A stretch of 48,668 nt of DNA from Rhodocyclaceae bacterium (GTDB lineage: Bacteria; Pseudomonadota; Gammaproteobacteria; Burkholderiales; Rhodocyclaceae): contig JANXRC010000021.1 of NCBI GenBank assembly GCA_025353195.1, positions 1-48,668 of the forward strand, read 5' to 3'. Numbering within the stretch: the first letter of the stretch is position 1; each line of letters begins with the position of its first letter. The position numbers and the translations under genes were made by a program. This document shows, piece by piece, positions 22,253 to 30,311 of this stretch. The notes below the pieces were generated by a model. It saw nothing but the letters and a program-made list of their open reading frames with translations. It was not told where the DNA came from and did no database searches.

Positions 22253-24235
22253 ATGTCCGCCTCGACTGAAATTCAGCCCGAAAAACTCAACTTCCGCCGC
22301 TACAAGGAGGGCGAGACCAAGGTCAAGCGCTGGCAACAGCAGATCTTTCAGGCCAGCTACACCTACAAGTGCCCGACCTATGTGCAGTCGACCCCGCCGT
22401 GCCAGGGTTCCTGCCCGTCCGGTGAAGACATCCGCGGCTATCTCAACATCGTGCGCGGCATCGAAAAACCGCCGCTGGGTGCCGACGGCAAGCCCAGCAT
22501 GACATGGCAGGAATACGCCTGGCGCCGCCTCACTGAAGCCAATCCGCTGCCGTCGGTGATGGGCCGCGTCTGTCCGGCGCCCTGCGAGACCGGCTGCAAC
22601 CGCAATGAAGTCGAAGACCATGTCGGCATCAATTCGGTCGAACATTATCTCGGCGACTGGGCCATCCAGAACGGTCTCAAGTTCAAGGCGCCGGAACAGA
22701 AGACAGGGAAGAAAGTCGCCGTCATCGGCGGCGGTCCGGCCGGTCTCTCGGTGGCCTACCAGCTGGCGCTCAAGGGCCACAGCATCACCATTTTCGAAGA
22801 GCACGAATTCCTCGGCGGCATGATGCGCTACGGCATTCCCGGCTACCGCACGCCGCGCGACACGCTCGACGCCGAAATCCAGCGCATCCTTGATCTCGGC
22901 GTTGAAGTGCATCTCAAGACTCGTATCGGCACCGATGTCACCCTGGAGCAGTTGCGCGCCAGTTACGACGCCATTTTCCTCGGCCTCGGCGCCCAGGCCG
23001 GTCGCGCTTTGCCTATCGAGGGCGACGCAACTGCCAATGCAGCACCCAATATCGTTACCGCCACGGCTTTCCTCAAGGCTTTCAACGACGGCCGCCTGAA
23101 GCACGTTGGTCAGCGCGTGGTGGTGGTCGGCGGCGGCGACACCTCGATCGACGTCGCCACCGTGGCGCGTCGCCTCGGCCATATTCAGAAAACCCATCCG
23201 TCGGACTTTGAAGCCGCCATCGCCGGTCATCTGGCGCAGGACGTCGCCGATATCTCCCTGCGTCAGGGTGCGGAAGTCACGCTGACCTCGGTCTTTGCGG
23301 TCGACAAGATGATGGCCAGCAAGCCGGAAATCGATCACGCTCAAGCCGAAGGCATCGCCATCATGGGCGGCTGGATGCCGATCGGCGTCGTCAAGGGCGC
23401 CGACGGCCGCGCCACCGCGCTGCGCGTGATGCAGTGCGAAGCGAAAATGATCGGGCCCCGCCTCGACATCAAGAAAATCGAAGGCACCGAAAAGGATCTG
23501 CCGGCCGATCTGATCGTTTCCGCCATCGGCCAGGCCGTCGATTTCACCGGCATCGAGGAATTCAACTCGGGCAAGGGCATGGTTGCTGCCGACAAGAACT
23601 ACCAGGTGACAGGCAAGCCGGGTGTGTTCGCCGGCGGCGACGTTATCCGCCCGCACTTGCTGACCACTGCCATCGGCCACGGCGCCATCGCCGCGGACGG
23701 CATCGACCAGTATCTGGCCGGCCTCGAACCCGGCCGCCGGCCGAAGATCGATGTGCATACCTTCGACCTGATGCGCAAATACGTCGAAAAGGGCGTCACG
23801 CTGGGCGAGGTCGAAGGCGCCTTGCGCGGCACCGACAAGAGCAAGGAGGTGGTGCACAACTACGAGAACCGCTCCGACCGCTACGTGATTCCATCCGATC
23901 AACTGTTCCTCGGCCACTTCCAATTCACCGCGCGCAACAAGCGCCACATCACTCATCTGAACAAGGATTCGGCGCTGGGCAACTTCCAGGAGCGCATCGA
24001 CCCGCTCTCCGAAGCGCAGGTCGTTGCCGAAGCCAAGCGCTGCATGAGCTGCGGCCAGTGTTTCGAGTGCGACAACTGCGTCGTGTATTGCCCGCAGACC
24101 GCCGTGTACAAGGTCAAGAAGACCGAGACCATGACCGGCCGCTACGTCGCCACCGACTACGACAAGTGCATCGGCTGCCACATCTGCGCCGACGTCTGTC
24201 CGACCGGTTACATCCAGATGGGCCTCGGGGAGTAA
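22253..24235 (+). CDS. dsrL: DsrL, iron-sulfur flavoprotein NAD(P)H:acceptor oxidoreductase
   Basis: 660-aa protein related to the glutamate synthase small subunit, essential for sulfur oxidation in Allochromatium and thought to pass electrons from DsrAB to NAD(P). N-terminal cysteines (CPTYVQSTPPCQGSCPSG, CPAPCETGCNRNE) are followed by an FAD loop (VAVIGGGPAGLSVAYQL, about residue 153), an NAD(P) loop (RVVVVGGGDTSIDVATVARR, about 290), and a C-terminal two-cluster ferredoxin (CMSCGQCFECDNCVVYC, CIGCHICADVCPTGY). Length is normal. dsrJ begins 4 bases after the stop. Confidence 0.97.
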   Translation: MSASTEIQPEKLNFRRYKEGETKVKRWQQQIFQASYTYKCPTYVQSTPPCQGSCPSGEDIRGYLNIVRGIEKPPLGADGKPSMTWQEYAWRRLTEANPLPSVMGRVCPAPCETGCNRNEVEDHVGINSVEHYLGDWAIQNGLKFKAPEQKTGKKVAVIGGGPAGLSVAYQLALKGHSITIFEEHEFLGGMMRYGIPGYRTPRDTLDAEIQRILDLGVEVHLKTRIGTDVTLEQLRASYDAIFLGLGAQAGRALPIEGDATANAAPNIVTATAFLKAFNDGRLKHVGQRVVVVGGGDTSIDVATVARRLGHIQKTHPSDFEAAIAGHLAQDVADISLRQGAEVTLTSVFAVDKMMASKPEIDHAQAEGIAIMGGWMPIGVVKGADGRATALRVMQCEAKMIGPRLDIKKIEGTEKDLPADLIVSAIGQAVDFTGIEEFNSGKGMVAADKNYQVTGKPGVFAGGDVIRPHLLTTAIGHGAIAADGIDQYLAGLEPGRRPKIDVHTFDLMRKYVEKGVTLGEVEGALRGTDKSKEVVHNYENRSDRYVIPSDQLFLGHFQFTARNKRHITHLNKDSALGNFQERIDPLSEAQVVAEAKRCMSCGQCFECDNCVVYCPQTAVYKVKKTETMTGRYVATDYDKCIGCHICADVCPTGYIQMGLGE

Positions 24236-24239
24236 GGCT

Positions 24240-24629
24240 TTGCTGCGCCTGGTCTGCCTTCTGCTGCTGATCGCCGTGTCGCCAGCGCCGACTCTTGCGC
24301 ACAACGGCGATGCGCATCCCCAGCGCACGCCGGTCCCGAACATGGTGATTGAGAATCCCGGAAAGTGCGTCGCGCCCGCCGAGGAAATGCGCCGCAACCA
24401 CATGGAAATGCTCAAGCACCAGCGTGACCGTACCCTGCGCCAGGGCATACGCGGCGAACCGGTCTCGCTCAATGGCTGCATCGAGTGCCATGCCAGCAAG
24501 AAGACCGGCTCGGTACTCGGCAAGGGCGACTTCTGCGAGAGCTGCCACGCCTATGCAGCTGTGAAACTCGACTGCTTCGAGTGTCATCAGCCCAAGGCCG
24601 GATTCAAGGCGGCCGGAGTAAAACCATGA
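24240..24629 (+). CDS. dsrJ: DsrJ, periplasmic triheme cytochrome c
   Basis: 129-aa triheme cytochrome of the DsrMKJOP complex. Three haem motifs are present (CIECH, CESCH, CFECH). The conserved Cys in GKCVAPAEEMRRNHM is the one known to give a His/Cys-ligated haem in this family. The N-terminus (LRLVCLLLLIAVSPAPTLAH) is a signal peptide; TTG at 24240, after GGGGAG at the end of dsrL, is the only reasonable start. The signal region VSPAPTLA is encoded by a dispersed-repeat copy. The stop overlaps the dsrO start (ATGA). Confidence 0.96.
   Translation: MLRLVCLLLLIAVSPAPTLAHNGDAHPQRTPVPNMVIENPGKCVAPAEEMRRNHMEMLKHQRDRTLRQGIRGEPVSLNGCIECHASKKTGSVLGKGDFCESCHAYAAVKLDCFECHQPKAGFKAAGVKP
24270..24297 (+). 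repeat. Dispersed repeat, copy 5 (in dsrJ), 28 bp identical to the rnfG copy
   Basis: All 28 bases are identical to 36088-36115, about 12 kb away. They are read as IAVSPAPTL in the DsrJ signal peptide. Confidence 0.9.
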
Positions 24630-25393
24630 CAGCCCCGCAATCGAGCAGCAACCCGCGCCGCGCCTTCCTCGCCGCTGCCGGCGGCAGCGTCGCCAGTCTC
24701 GGCTTCGTCGCCGTCGCCCCCGGACTGCACCTTATGGCAGTCGGCGAAGCCAATGCCGCGACCGACGCGCGCAAGGCAGGCACCGCCGCCTCGCCAACGG
24801 TGCGCTGGGGCCTGCTGATCGACGCCGGCAAATGCGTGCCAGGCTGTACCAAGTGCATCGACGCCTGCCACACAGAAAACGGCGTCACCGAGAAGCTGCC
24901 TGACCCACGGCAGAATTCGCAGTGGATACGCAAGATCGAGCTGGTCGAGCGCCGCACCGGGCACGCCACGCAGCTGCCCATGATGTGCCAGCACTGCGCC
25001 AACCCGCCCTGCGTAGACGTCTGCCCCACCGGTGCATCCATGAAGCGCGCCGACGGCATCGTGCTGGTCGATCGTCACACCTGCATCGGCTGCCGCTACT
25101 GCATGATGGCCTGTCCCTACAAGGCCCGTTCCTTCGTCCATACGCCGTTGCACGCACAGAATCCCGAAGTCCCGCGCGGCCAGGGCTGCGTCGAAGCCTG
25201 CACGCTCTGCGTGCATCGCGTGGACAAGGGCCAGCAGCCGGCCTGCGTCGAATCCTGCCCACAAGGCGCAATGATGTTCGGCGACCTCAACGATCCCGCC
25301 AGCGACATCGCCAGGCGTATCGCCAGCGTGCCGACTACGCAGGTTCGCGCCGATCTGCGCCTGAACCCCGGCGTGCGTTACCAAGGCATCTGA
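24626..25393 (+). CDS. dsrO: DsrO, periplasmic iron-sulfur subunit (Tat-exported)
   Basis: 255-aa NrfC/HybA-like electron-transfer protein of DsrMKJOP. The twin-arginine signal is visible (NPRRAFLAAAGGSVASLGF, cleavage near GEANAA). Four ferredoxin-type Cys groups follow (CVPGCTKCIDACH, CQHCANPPCVDVCPTG, CIGCRYCMMACP, CTLCVHRV and CVESCP). ATG at 24626 overlaps the dsrJ stop by 4 bases; the longer frame starting upstream is not used. Confidence 0.97.
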   Translation: MTAPQSSSNPRRAFLAAAGGSVASLGFVAVAPGLHLMAVGEANAATDARKAGTAASPTVRWGLLIDAGKCVPGCTKCIDACHTENGVTEKLPDPRQNSQWIRKIELVERRTGHATQLPMMCQHCANPPCVDVCPTGASMKRADGIVLVDRHTCIGCRYCMMACPYKARSFVHTPLHAQNPEVPRGQGCVEACTLCVHRVDKGQQPACVESCPQGAMMFGDLNDPASDIARRIASVPTTQVRADLRLNPGVRYQGI

Positions 25394-25395
25394 TC

Positions 25396-26595
25396 ATGTT
25401 CACACCCAATCCCCGCCACGAAGAACGCCTCTTCTATGTGCTTGCCGCGATCGGCGGGCTGGTTTCGGCGATCGGCCTCGCCGCCGCCCTCTACATGGAG
25501 CATGAAGGCCACGTCGTCACCGGCATGAACAACCAGTTCGTCTGGGGCCTGCCGCATGTCGTGTCGATCTTCCTGATCGTGGCCGCCTCGGGCGTGCTCA
25601 ATGTCGCCTCCATGGGCTCGGTCTTCGGCCGCGTACTCTACAAACCGCGCGCACCCCTGTCCGGCCTGCTCGGCATCGCCATGATGAGCGGCGGTCTGGC
25701 GGTCATCATGCTGGACCTGGGCCGCGCCGACCGGGCGATGGTGGCGGCAACCCACGTCAACCTGACGTCGGTGTTCGGCTGGAACATGATTCTCTATCCG
25801 GTCTTTTACGCCCTCGTCGCCGTCTATCTGTGGACCATGATGGAGCGGCGCATGAACCCCTACTCCAAGGTGGCCGGCCTGGCGACCTTTATCTGGCGCG
25901 TCATTCTGACCAGCGGCACCGGCTCCATCTTTGCCTTCCTCGTCGCCCGCCAGGCATACGGCTCCGCGCTGCTGGCGCCGATGTTCATCGTCATGTCGTT
26001 CTCGTGGGGGCTCGCGGTCTTCATCGTGGTGCAGTCGACGATGTACGCGTGGAACGACCTGCACCTGCCGCCGCTGATACTGCAGCGCATGAAGAACCTG
26101 CTGGCCACCTTCGTCGCTGCCGTGCTGTATTTGACCGCCGTGCTGCACCTGGTCAATGCCTATTTTGCCCAGCATCTGGATTTTGAACGCTTCATCCTGC
26201 TTGGCAGCGAATTTGCCGGCCTGTTCTGGGTTGGCCAGGTTCTGATCGGCAGCCTGCTGCCACTGGCCCTGTTGTTTCATCCGGCCACCCGGGGACGCGT
26301 GGTCTGGGTCAACATCGCCGCCCTGCTGGTGATCCTCGGCGCATTCTTCCAGCTCTATGTCTTCATCGTCGGCGGACAGGCATTCCCGCTGGAGATCTTC
26401 CCCGGCTATGACGTCAAGAGCAGCTTCATGGATGGCGCAGTCGATCACTACACGGCCAGCATGCCGGAAATCCTGCTGTCACTCGGCGGCCTGGCCATAG
26501 CCTTCACCATGACCACCATTGGCGTGCGCGTGCTGCATTTCCTGCCGCAGGACGACCTCGTCGAACTTGAAGCCGCCGGCAGCATCACCGACTGA
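25396..26595 (+). CDS. dsrP: DsrP, NrfD-like quinone-interacting membrane subunit
   Basis: 399-aa integral membrane protein with about ten hydrophobic helices (YVLAAIGGLVSAIGLAAALY, MFIVMSFSWGLAVFIVV), family NrfD/PsrC. It couples DsrO/DsrJ in the periplasm to the quinone pool. ATG at 25396 lies 2 bases after the dsrO stop; the long frame from 24922 is an overlap artefact. dsrN follows after 24 bases. Confidence 0.96.
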   Translation: MFTPNPRHEERLFYVLAAIGGLVSAIGLAAALYMEHEGHVVTGMNNQFVWGLPHVVSIFLIVAASGVLNVASMGSVFGRVLYKPRAPLSGLLGIAMMSGGLAVIMLDLGRADRAMVAATHVNLTSVFGWNMILYPVFYALVAVYLWTMMERRMNPYSKVAGLATFIWRVILTSGTGSIFAFLVARQAYGSALLAPMFIVMSFSWGLAVFIVVQSTMYAWNDLHLPPLILQRMKNLLATFVAAVLYLTAVLHLVNAYFAQHLDFERFILLGSEFAGLFWVGQVLIGSLLPLALLFHPATRGRVVWVNIAALLVILGAFFQLYVFIVGGQAFPLEIFPGYDVKSSFMDGAVDHYTASMPEILLSLGGLAIAFTMTTIGVRVLHFLPQDDLVELEAAGSITD

Positions 26596-26619
26596 ACCTC
26601 GCCGTCCGGCCTGCGCGCC

Positions 26620-28059
26620 ATGCATCGCTTCCTGATCTCCGCCGCGCACAAGTCCTCGGGCAAGACCACGATCAGCATCGGGCTGGCCGCGGCCCTGAGT
26701 TCGGGAAAATGCGGCCAGCCACCACGCTCGGTACAGCCCTTCAAGAAAGGGCCGGACTACATCGATCCGCTGTGGCTGTCGGTCGCCGCCGGCCGCCCCT
26801 GCTACAACCTGGATTTCTTCCTTTCGCCGGATAGCGAACTGCAGGCCGAGTTCGCCCGTCATGGCCACGATGCCGAGGTCTGCCTGGTCGAGGGCAACAA
26901 GGGGCTGTATGACGGGCTCGATCTCCACGGCTCGAACAGCAATGCCGCACTGGCCCGTCTGCTCGACCTGCCGGTGATTCTGGTGCTCGATGCGCGCGGC
27001 ATGACGCGCGGCATCGCGCCGCTGATCCTCGGCTACCAGGCCTTTGACCGCAACATCCGGATTGCCGGGGTGATCCTCAACCGCCTCGGCGGTCGCCGCC
27101 ACGAAGCCAAGCTGCGCGCCGTGATCGAGCACTACACCGATGTCCCGGTGATCGGCGCGGTACAGGAAGATGCCGAGCTGGCGCTGGTCGAACGCCATCT
27201 GGGCCTGATGCCGGCCAACGAAACCGCGGAAGCCGAGCGGCACATCGCCGCCATCGGCGAACGAATCGCCGCTCAGGTCGACCTGGATCGCCTGCTGGCC
27301 ATCAGTCATACCGATGTTGCATTGACGGCGCCGGCAGCGCAATGGCGCAGCAATGAAGAGCCGGTGCGCATCGCCATCGCCCGCGATGCCGCCTTCGGCT
27401 TCTACTACGCCGACGACCTCGACGCGCTAACCGCCGCCGGCGCGCAAACCGTGTTCTTCGATACCCTGCACGACTCCAGGTTGCCGCCCTGCGACGGCCT
27501 GCTGATCGGCGGCGGTTTTCCCGAGTGCTTTCTCGGTGAACTCGAAGCCAATACTCCCCTGCGTGCCGACATCCGGCGCGCCATCGAGGCCGGGCTGCCG
27601 ACCTATGCCGAATGCGGCGGCCTGATGTATCTCGCGCGCAGCATCGAATGGAAGGGCAAAGCCGCGGCAATGGTCGGCGTGATTCCCGGCGACATCCAGA
27701 TGCACGCCAAACCGGTCGGTCGCGGCTACGTGATCCTCGAGCCGAACGCGAACCATCCGTGGCGCGCGACCGAAACGGGCGCCGGTTCCGACCCCGCGGC
27801 CGAATCCCCTGTGCTGCATGCCCACGAATTTCACTACTCCAGCCTGCACGGGCTGCCGGCCGACACCCGATATGCCTATGCAGTCCGCCGCGGCTATGGC
27901 ATTGACGGCCAGCACGACGGCGTCATGCTGCACCGGCTGCTTGCCTCCTACACACACCTGCGCGCGACAAGCCGCTGCGACTGGCCGGCGAAATTTGTCC
28001 AGCACGTTCGTGCCTGCCTGACTGCCGATCACAAGGAATCAATCCCATGTTCAACCTGA
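26620..28059 (+). CDS. dsrN: DsrN, CbiA/CobB-like sirohaem amidase
   Basis: 479-aa glutamine amidotransferase related to cobyrinate a,c-diamide synthase, thought to amidate sirohaem for DsrAB. N-terminal nucleotide-binding loop (HKSSGKTTISIGLA), then KKGPDYIDPLW, and a C-terminal glutaminase domain (YAECGGLMYLARSI) with the nucleophilic Cys. ATG at 26620. It overlaps dsrR by 13 bases, so the two are translationally coupled. Confidence 0.95.
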   Translation: MHRFLISAAHKSSGKTTISIGLAAALSSGKCGQPPRSVQPFKKGPDYIDPLWLSVAAGRPCYNLDFFLSPDSELQAEFARHGHDAEVCLVEGNKGLYDGLDLHGSNSNAALARLLDLPVILVLDARGMTRGIAPLILGYQAFDRNIRIAGVILNRLGGRRHEAKLRAVIEHYTDVPVIGAVQEDAELALVERHLGLMPANETAEAERHIAAIGERIAAQVDLDRLLAISHTDVALTAPAAQWRSNEEPVRIAIARDAAFGFYYADDLDALTAAGAQTVFFDTLHDSRLPPCDGLLIGGGFPECFLGELEANTPLRADIRRAIEAGLPTYAECGGLMYLARSIEWKGKAAAMVGVIPGDIQMHAKPVGRGYVILEPNANHPWRATETGAGSDPAAESPVLHAHEFHYSSLHGLPADTRYAYAVRRGYGIDGQHDGVMLHRLLASYTHLRATSRCDWPAKFVQHVRACLTADHKESIPCST

Positions 28060-28385
28060 CCCCGGCTGCCGCCGAACAGATCGCTCGTGCCGCCGCCGAA
28101 CAGCCCGACCGCCAGCGCATGCTTCGCGTGGCCGCCAAGCACGACGAAGTTGACGACGAACTGGTCTATGGCATGGGCTTCGACGAGGAACGCGAAGACG
28201 ATCTGGTACTCGACGCCAATGGCATTGTGATCCTGATCTCGCCACTCAGCCAGCCTCTGCTGGAGAACACCACGCTGGATTTCAGCGAAGTGCAGCCCGG
28301 AGAATTCCAGTTCATCTTTCGCAGCGGCTGCACCACGCCAGCCGCCACCAAGGGCTGCGGAAGTTGTGGCGGAGGTTGTTCCTGA
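28047..28385 (+). CDS. dsrR: DsrR, IscA-like protein with a Cys-rich C-terminal tail
   Basis: 112-aa A-type-carrier-like protein (FNLTPAAAEQIARAAAEQ, MGFDEEREDDLVLD, LLENTTLDFSEVQPGEFQFI). DsrR of Allochromatium, as I recall, lacks the three cysteines of IscA and does not bind Fe-S clusters; it affects dsr expression. Here the C-terminus ends in SGCTTPAATKGCGSCGGGCS, four cysteines that could bind metal or a cluster. The assignment rests on position after dsrN and on the fold-like sequence. Confidence 0.9.
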   Translation: MFNLTPAAAEQIARAAAEQPDRQRMLRVAAKHDEVDDELVYGMGFDEEREDDLVLDANGIVILISPLSQPLLENTTLDFSEVQPGEFQFIFRSGCTTPAATKGCGSCGGGCS

Positions 28386-28407
28386 TGGACCAAACAAAGA
28401 CGGCATG

Positions 28408-28470
28408 AACTACTCCCCCTCCCGTCCTCCCCCGCCCGGGGGAGGTGACCAATTTGCTCGCTCTGCTCGG
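28408..28470 (+). repeat. Intergenic GC-rich hairpin element (REP-like), copy 3
   Basis: CCTCCCCCG-CC-CGGGGGAGG (28426-28445) is followed by GGTGACC and TTTGCTCGCTCTGCTCGG, the same order as at 5091-5150. It separates dsrR from the methyltransferase gene and could act as a terminator hairpin. Two TATATT boxes after it (near 28472 and 28492) may be promoter elements for the next gene. Confidence 0.75.
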
Positions 28471-28504
28471 ATATATTGAGAGCCGTCGGGTATATTTCAC
28501 GCCT

Positions 28505-29272
28505 ATGAAACCCACTCCTGCCCAACCCGGCTGGGTCTATCTGGTCGGCGCCGGCCCCGGCGACCCTGAATTGCTGACCCTCAAGGCCGCACGCCTGATC
28601 GGCGAAGCCGATGTTCTGGTTTACGACAACCTCGTGTCGCAACCGGTGCTCGGGCTCGCGCGCGCCGGTGCCGAAAGGATCTATGCCGGCAAGGAACGCG
28701 GCAATCACGCCATTCCCCAGGAAGAAATCAACCAGTTGCTGGTGCGCCTGGCCAAGAGCGGCAAGCGCGTGGTGCGCCTCAAGGGGGGCGATCCCTACAT
28801 CTTCGGCCGCGGCGGGGAGGAAGTCGAAACCCTGCACGCCGACGGCATCAACTTCGAGGTCGTTCCCGGCATCACGGCAGCCGCCGGTGTCGCCTCGTAT
28901 GCCGGCATACCGCTGACCCATCGCAACCACGCGCAGGCCTGCGTCTTCGTCACCGGCCATCTGCGCGACGGCAGCATGAACCTGGACTGGCCGGGCTTGG
29001 CCCGGCGGCGCCAGACCGTGGTGATCTACATGGGCCTGTCGGGCCTGTCGCATCTGTGCGCCAAGCTCATGGAGCACGGCCTGCCCGCAGACTGGCCGGC
29101 CGCCATCGTGCAGCATGGCACCCAACCCAGCCAGCGCACGGTGACCGGCACGCTGAGTACGCTGCCGACCCTGGCCGCTGCCGCCAGCCTGCGTGCGCCG
29201 ACCTTGATCATCGTCGGCGAAGTGGTGACCCTGCGCGACAAACTGCGCTGGTTCGCCGAAGACGGCGACTGA
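28505..29272 (+). CDS. cobA: Uroporphyrinogen-III C-methyltransferase (SUMT)
   Basis: 255-aa S-adenosylmethionine-dependent methyltransferase that makes precorrin-2, the sirohaem precursor needed by DsrAB. Family motifs: VYLVGAGPGDPELLTLKA near the start, VVRLKGGDPYIFGRGGEE, VVPGITAAAGVASYAGIPLT and VIYMG. It is the methyltransferase alone, without the CysG dehydrogenase/ferrochelatase half. ATG at 28505 sits directly before the first motif; the longer frame runs through a repeat element. The motif VGAGPGD is natural and unrelated to the dispersed repeat. Confidence 0.95.
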   Translation: MKPTPAQPGWVYLVGAGPGDPELLTLKAARLIGEADVLVYDNLVSQPVLGLARAGAERIYAGKERGNHAIPQEEINQLLVRLAKSGKRVVRLKGGDPYIFGRGGEEVETLHADGINFEVVPGITAAAGVASYAGIPLTHRNHAQACVFVTGHLRDGSMNLDWPGLARRRQTVVIYMGLSGLSHLCAKLMEHGLPADWPAAIVQHGTQPSQRTVTGTLSTLPTLAAAASLRAPTLIIVGEVVTLRDKLRWFAEDGD

Positions 29273-29358
29273 GGGACCAGCGCGCAGTACGCTGCATTTG
29301 GTCGACCGCGGCCGGAATCGCCGACCGGTTGAGGACAAGTTAACGGTATATTTGACCA

Positions 29359-29380
29359 GCGGACCGCCACATGGGTCCGC
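29359..29380 (+). repeat. Stem-loop upstream of the entericidin-like gene
   Basis: GCGGACC/GGTCCGC (29359-29365 with 29374-29380) forms a perfect 7-bp stem around an 8-base loop. No T-run follows. It may end the SUMT transcript or lie in the leader of the next gene; a TACAAT box near 29395 could be a -10. Confidence 0.45.
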
Positions 29381-29411
29381 CAAATCTCGTTATCTACAAT
29401 AGGAAACAAGC

Positions 29412-29573
29412 ATGATCCGGAGAATTGTCGCATCACTATTGGCAACACTGTTCCTGGCTGGTCTATCTGGCACGATTGCAGGCTGCAACACCATCGAGGG
29501 CGCCGGCAAAGACATCCAGAAGGGCGGTAAAGTGATTTCGGATGAGGCGGGGAAGATAAAGAACAAACTGTGA
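29412..29573 (+). CDS. Entericidin-like small lipoprotein
   Basis: 53-aa protein. A positively charged start and hydrophobic stretch lead to a lipobox, IAGC, then NTIEGAGKDIQKGGKVIS, the conserved part of entericidin A/B lipoproteins. In Escherichia coli these belong to a stress-related membrane toxin/antidote pair; here only one is present. ATG at 29412 follows AGGAAACAAG. It is too short for routine ORF lists but the lipobox and family sequence are clear. Confidence 0.88.
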   Translation: MIRRIVASLLATLFLAGLSGTIAGCNTIEGAGKDIQKGGKVISDEAGKIKNKL

Positions 29574-29625
29574 TGCCCGGCTGCGGCAACGCCATCGTCG
29601 AACAACGCGCGATCAGGGTGGCTTC

Positions 29626-30240
29626 ATGACAAAGCACATAGACTTCTGGTTCGACTTCGCGAGTACCTACTCCTATCTTGCGGCCTTGCGCATCGAGCCT
29701 CTCGCGGCAGCCAAGGGCGTCAAGGTCAATTGGCGGCCCTTTCTGCTCGGTCCGGTGTTTACAGCGATGGGCTGGAACGACTCGCCCTTCAACATTTATC
29801 CGTCCAAGGGTCGCTACATGTGGCGGGACATGGAACGCCTCTGCAAACATTACGGCTTTCCCCTGAAGCGGCCCTCGAAATTTCCCCGCAATGGCCTTCG
29901 CCCCTCTCGCATTATCTGCGCCCACCAGGACGCCCCCTGGGTTCCGGATTTTGTCCGGGCGGTGTTTGCCGCGGGCTTTGCCGCGGATCAGGATATCGGC
30001 GAGCGTGAAGTGGTCGCCGGTTTGCTGCGCAGCCTGGGGCTTGACGCCGAGGCCCTGATCGCTGCGGGAGAAAGCCCTGAGGGCAAGGATCTCCTGCGGC
30101 GTCAGACAGACGAGGCGTTCAACCTGGACATTTTCGGCGCTCCCACCTTCATGGTCGGCGGAGAGATGTTCTGGGGCAATGACCGGCTGGAACAGGCACT
30201 GGACTGGGCGGAGGGCATGCCGGCCAAGGGGCGCGAATGA
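29626..30240 (+). CDS. DsbA-fold 2-hydroxychromene-2-carboxylate isomerase family protein
   Basis: 204-aa kappa-glutathione-transferase-like protein (DFWFDFASTYSYLAALRIEP, FGAPTFMVGGEMFWGNDRL). The family includes 2-hydroxychromene-2-carboxylate isomerase of naphthalene degradation and also many uncharacterised glutathione-dependent enzymes. The active-site Ser of the family may be in FASTYSY. No aromatic-degradation genes are adjacent, so the substrate is open. ATG at 29626. Confidence 0.85.
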   Translation: MTKHIDFWFDFASTYSYLAALRIEPLAAAKGVKVNWRPFLLGPVFTAMGWNDSPFNIYPSKGRYMWRDMERLCKHYGFPLKRPSKFPRNGLRPSRIICAHQDAPWVPDFVRAVFAAGFAADQDIGEREVVAGLLRSLGLDAEALIAAGESPEGKDLLRRQTDEAFNLDIFGAPTFMVGGEMFWGNDRLEQALDWAEGMPAKGRE

Positions 30241-30311
30241 ACCGGCGATAGGCCGGCCGCGCTCAGGAGCGTGCGTTCGCTGCCTATGATCATTCTATTG
30301 GGTACCAACCC

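Noticed and set aside
20498-24523. A 1341-codon open frame on the minus strand opposite dsrM, dsrK, dsrL and dsrJ
   Set aside because: It is antisense to strongly recognised dsr genes and its translation has no family motifs. Long antisense frames are common in GC-rich coding DNA.
28541-28562. GTCGGCGCCGGCCCCGGCG in the SUMT gene, and a similar GTCGGCGCCGG at 11147, as dispersed-repeat copies
   Set aside because: Both encode invariant family motifs (VGAGPGD of SUMT, VGAGPSG of the FAD loop), so the likeness is due to the protein motif.
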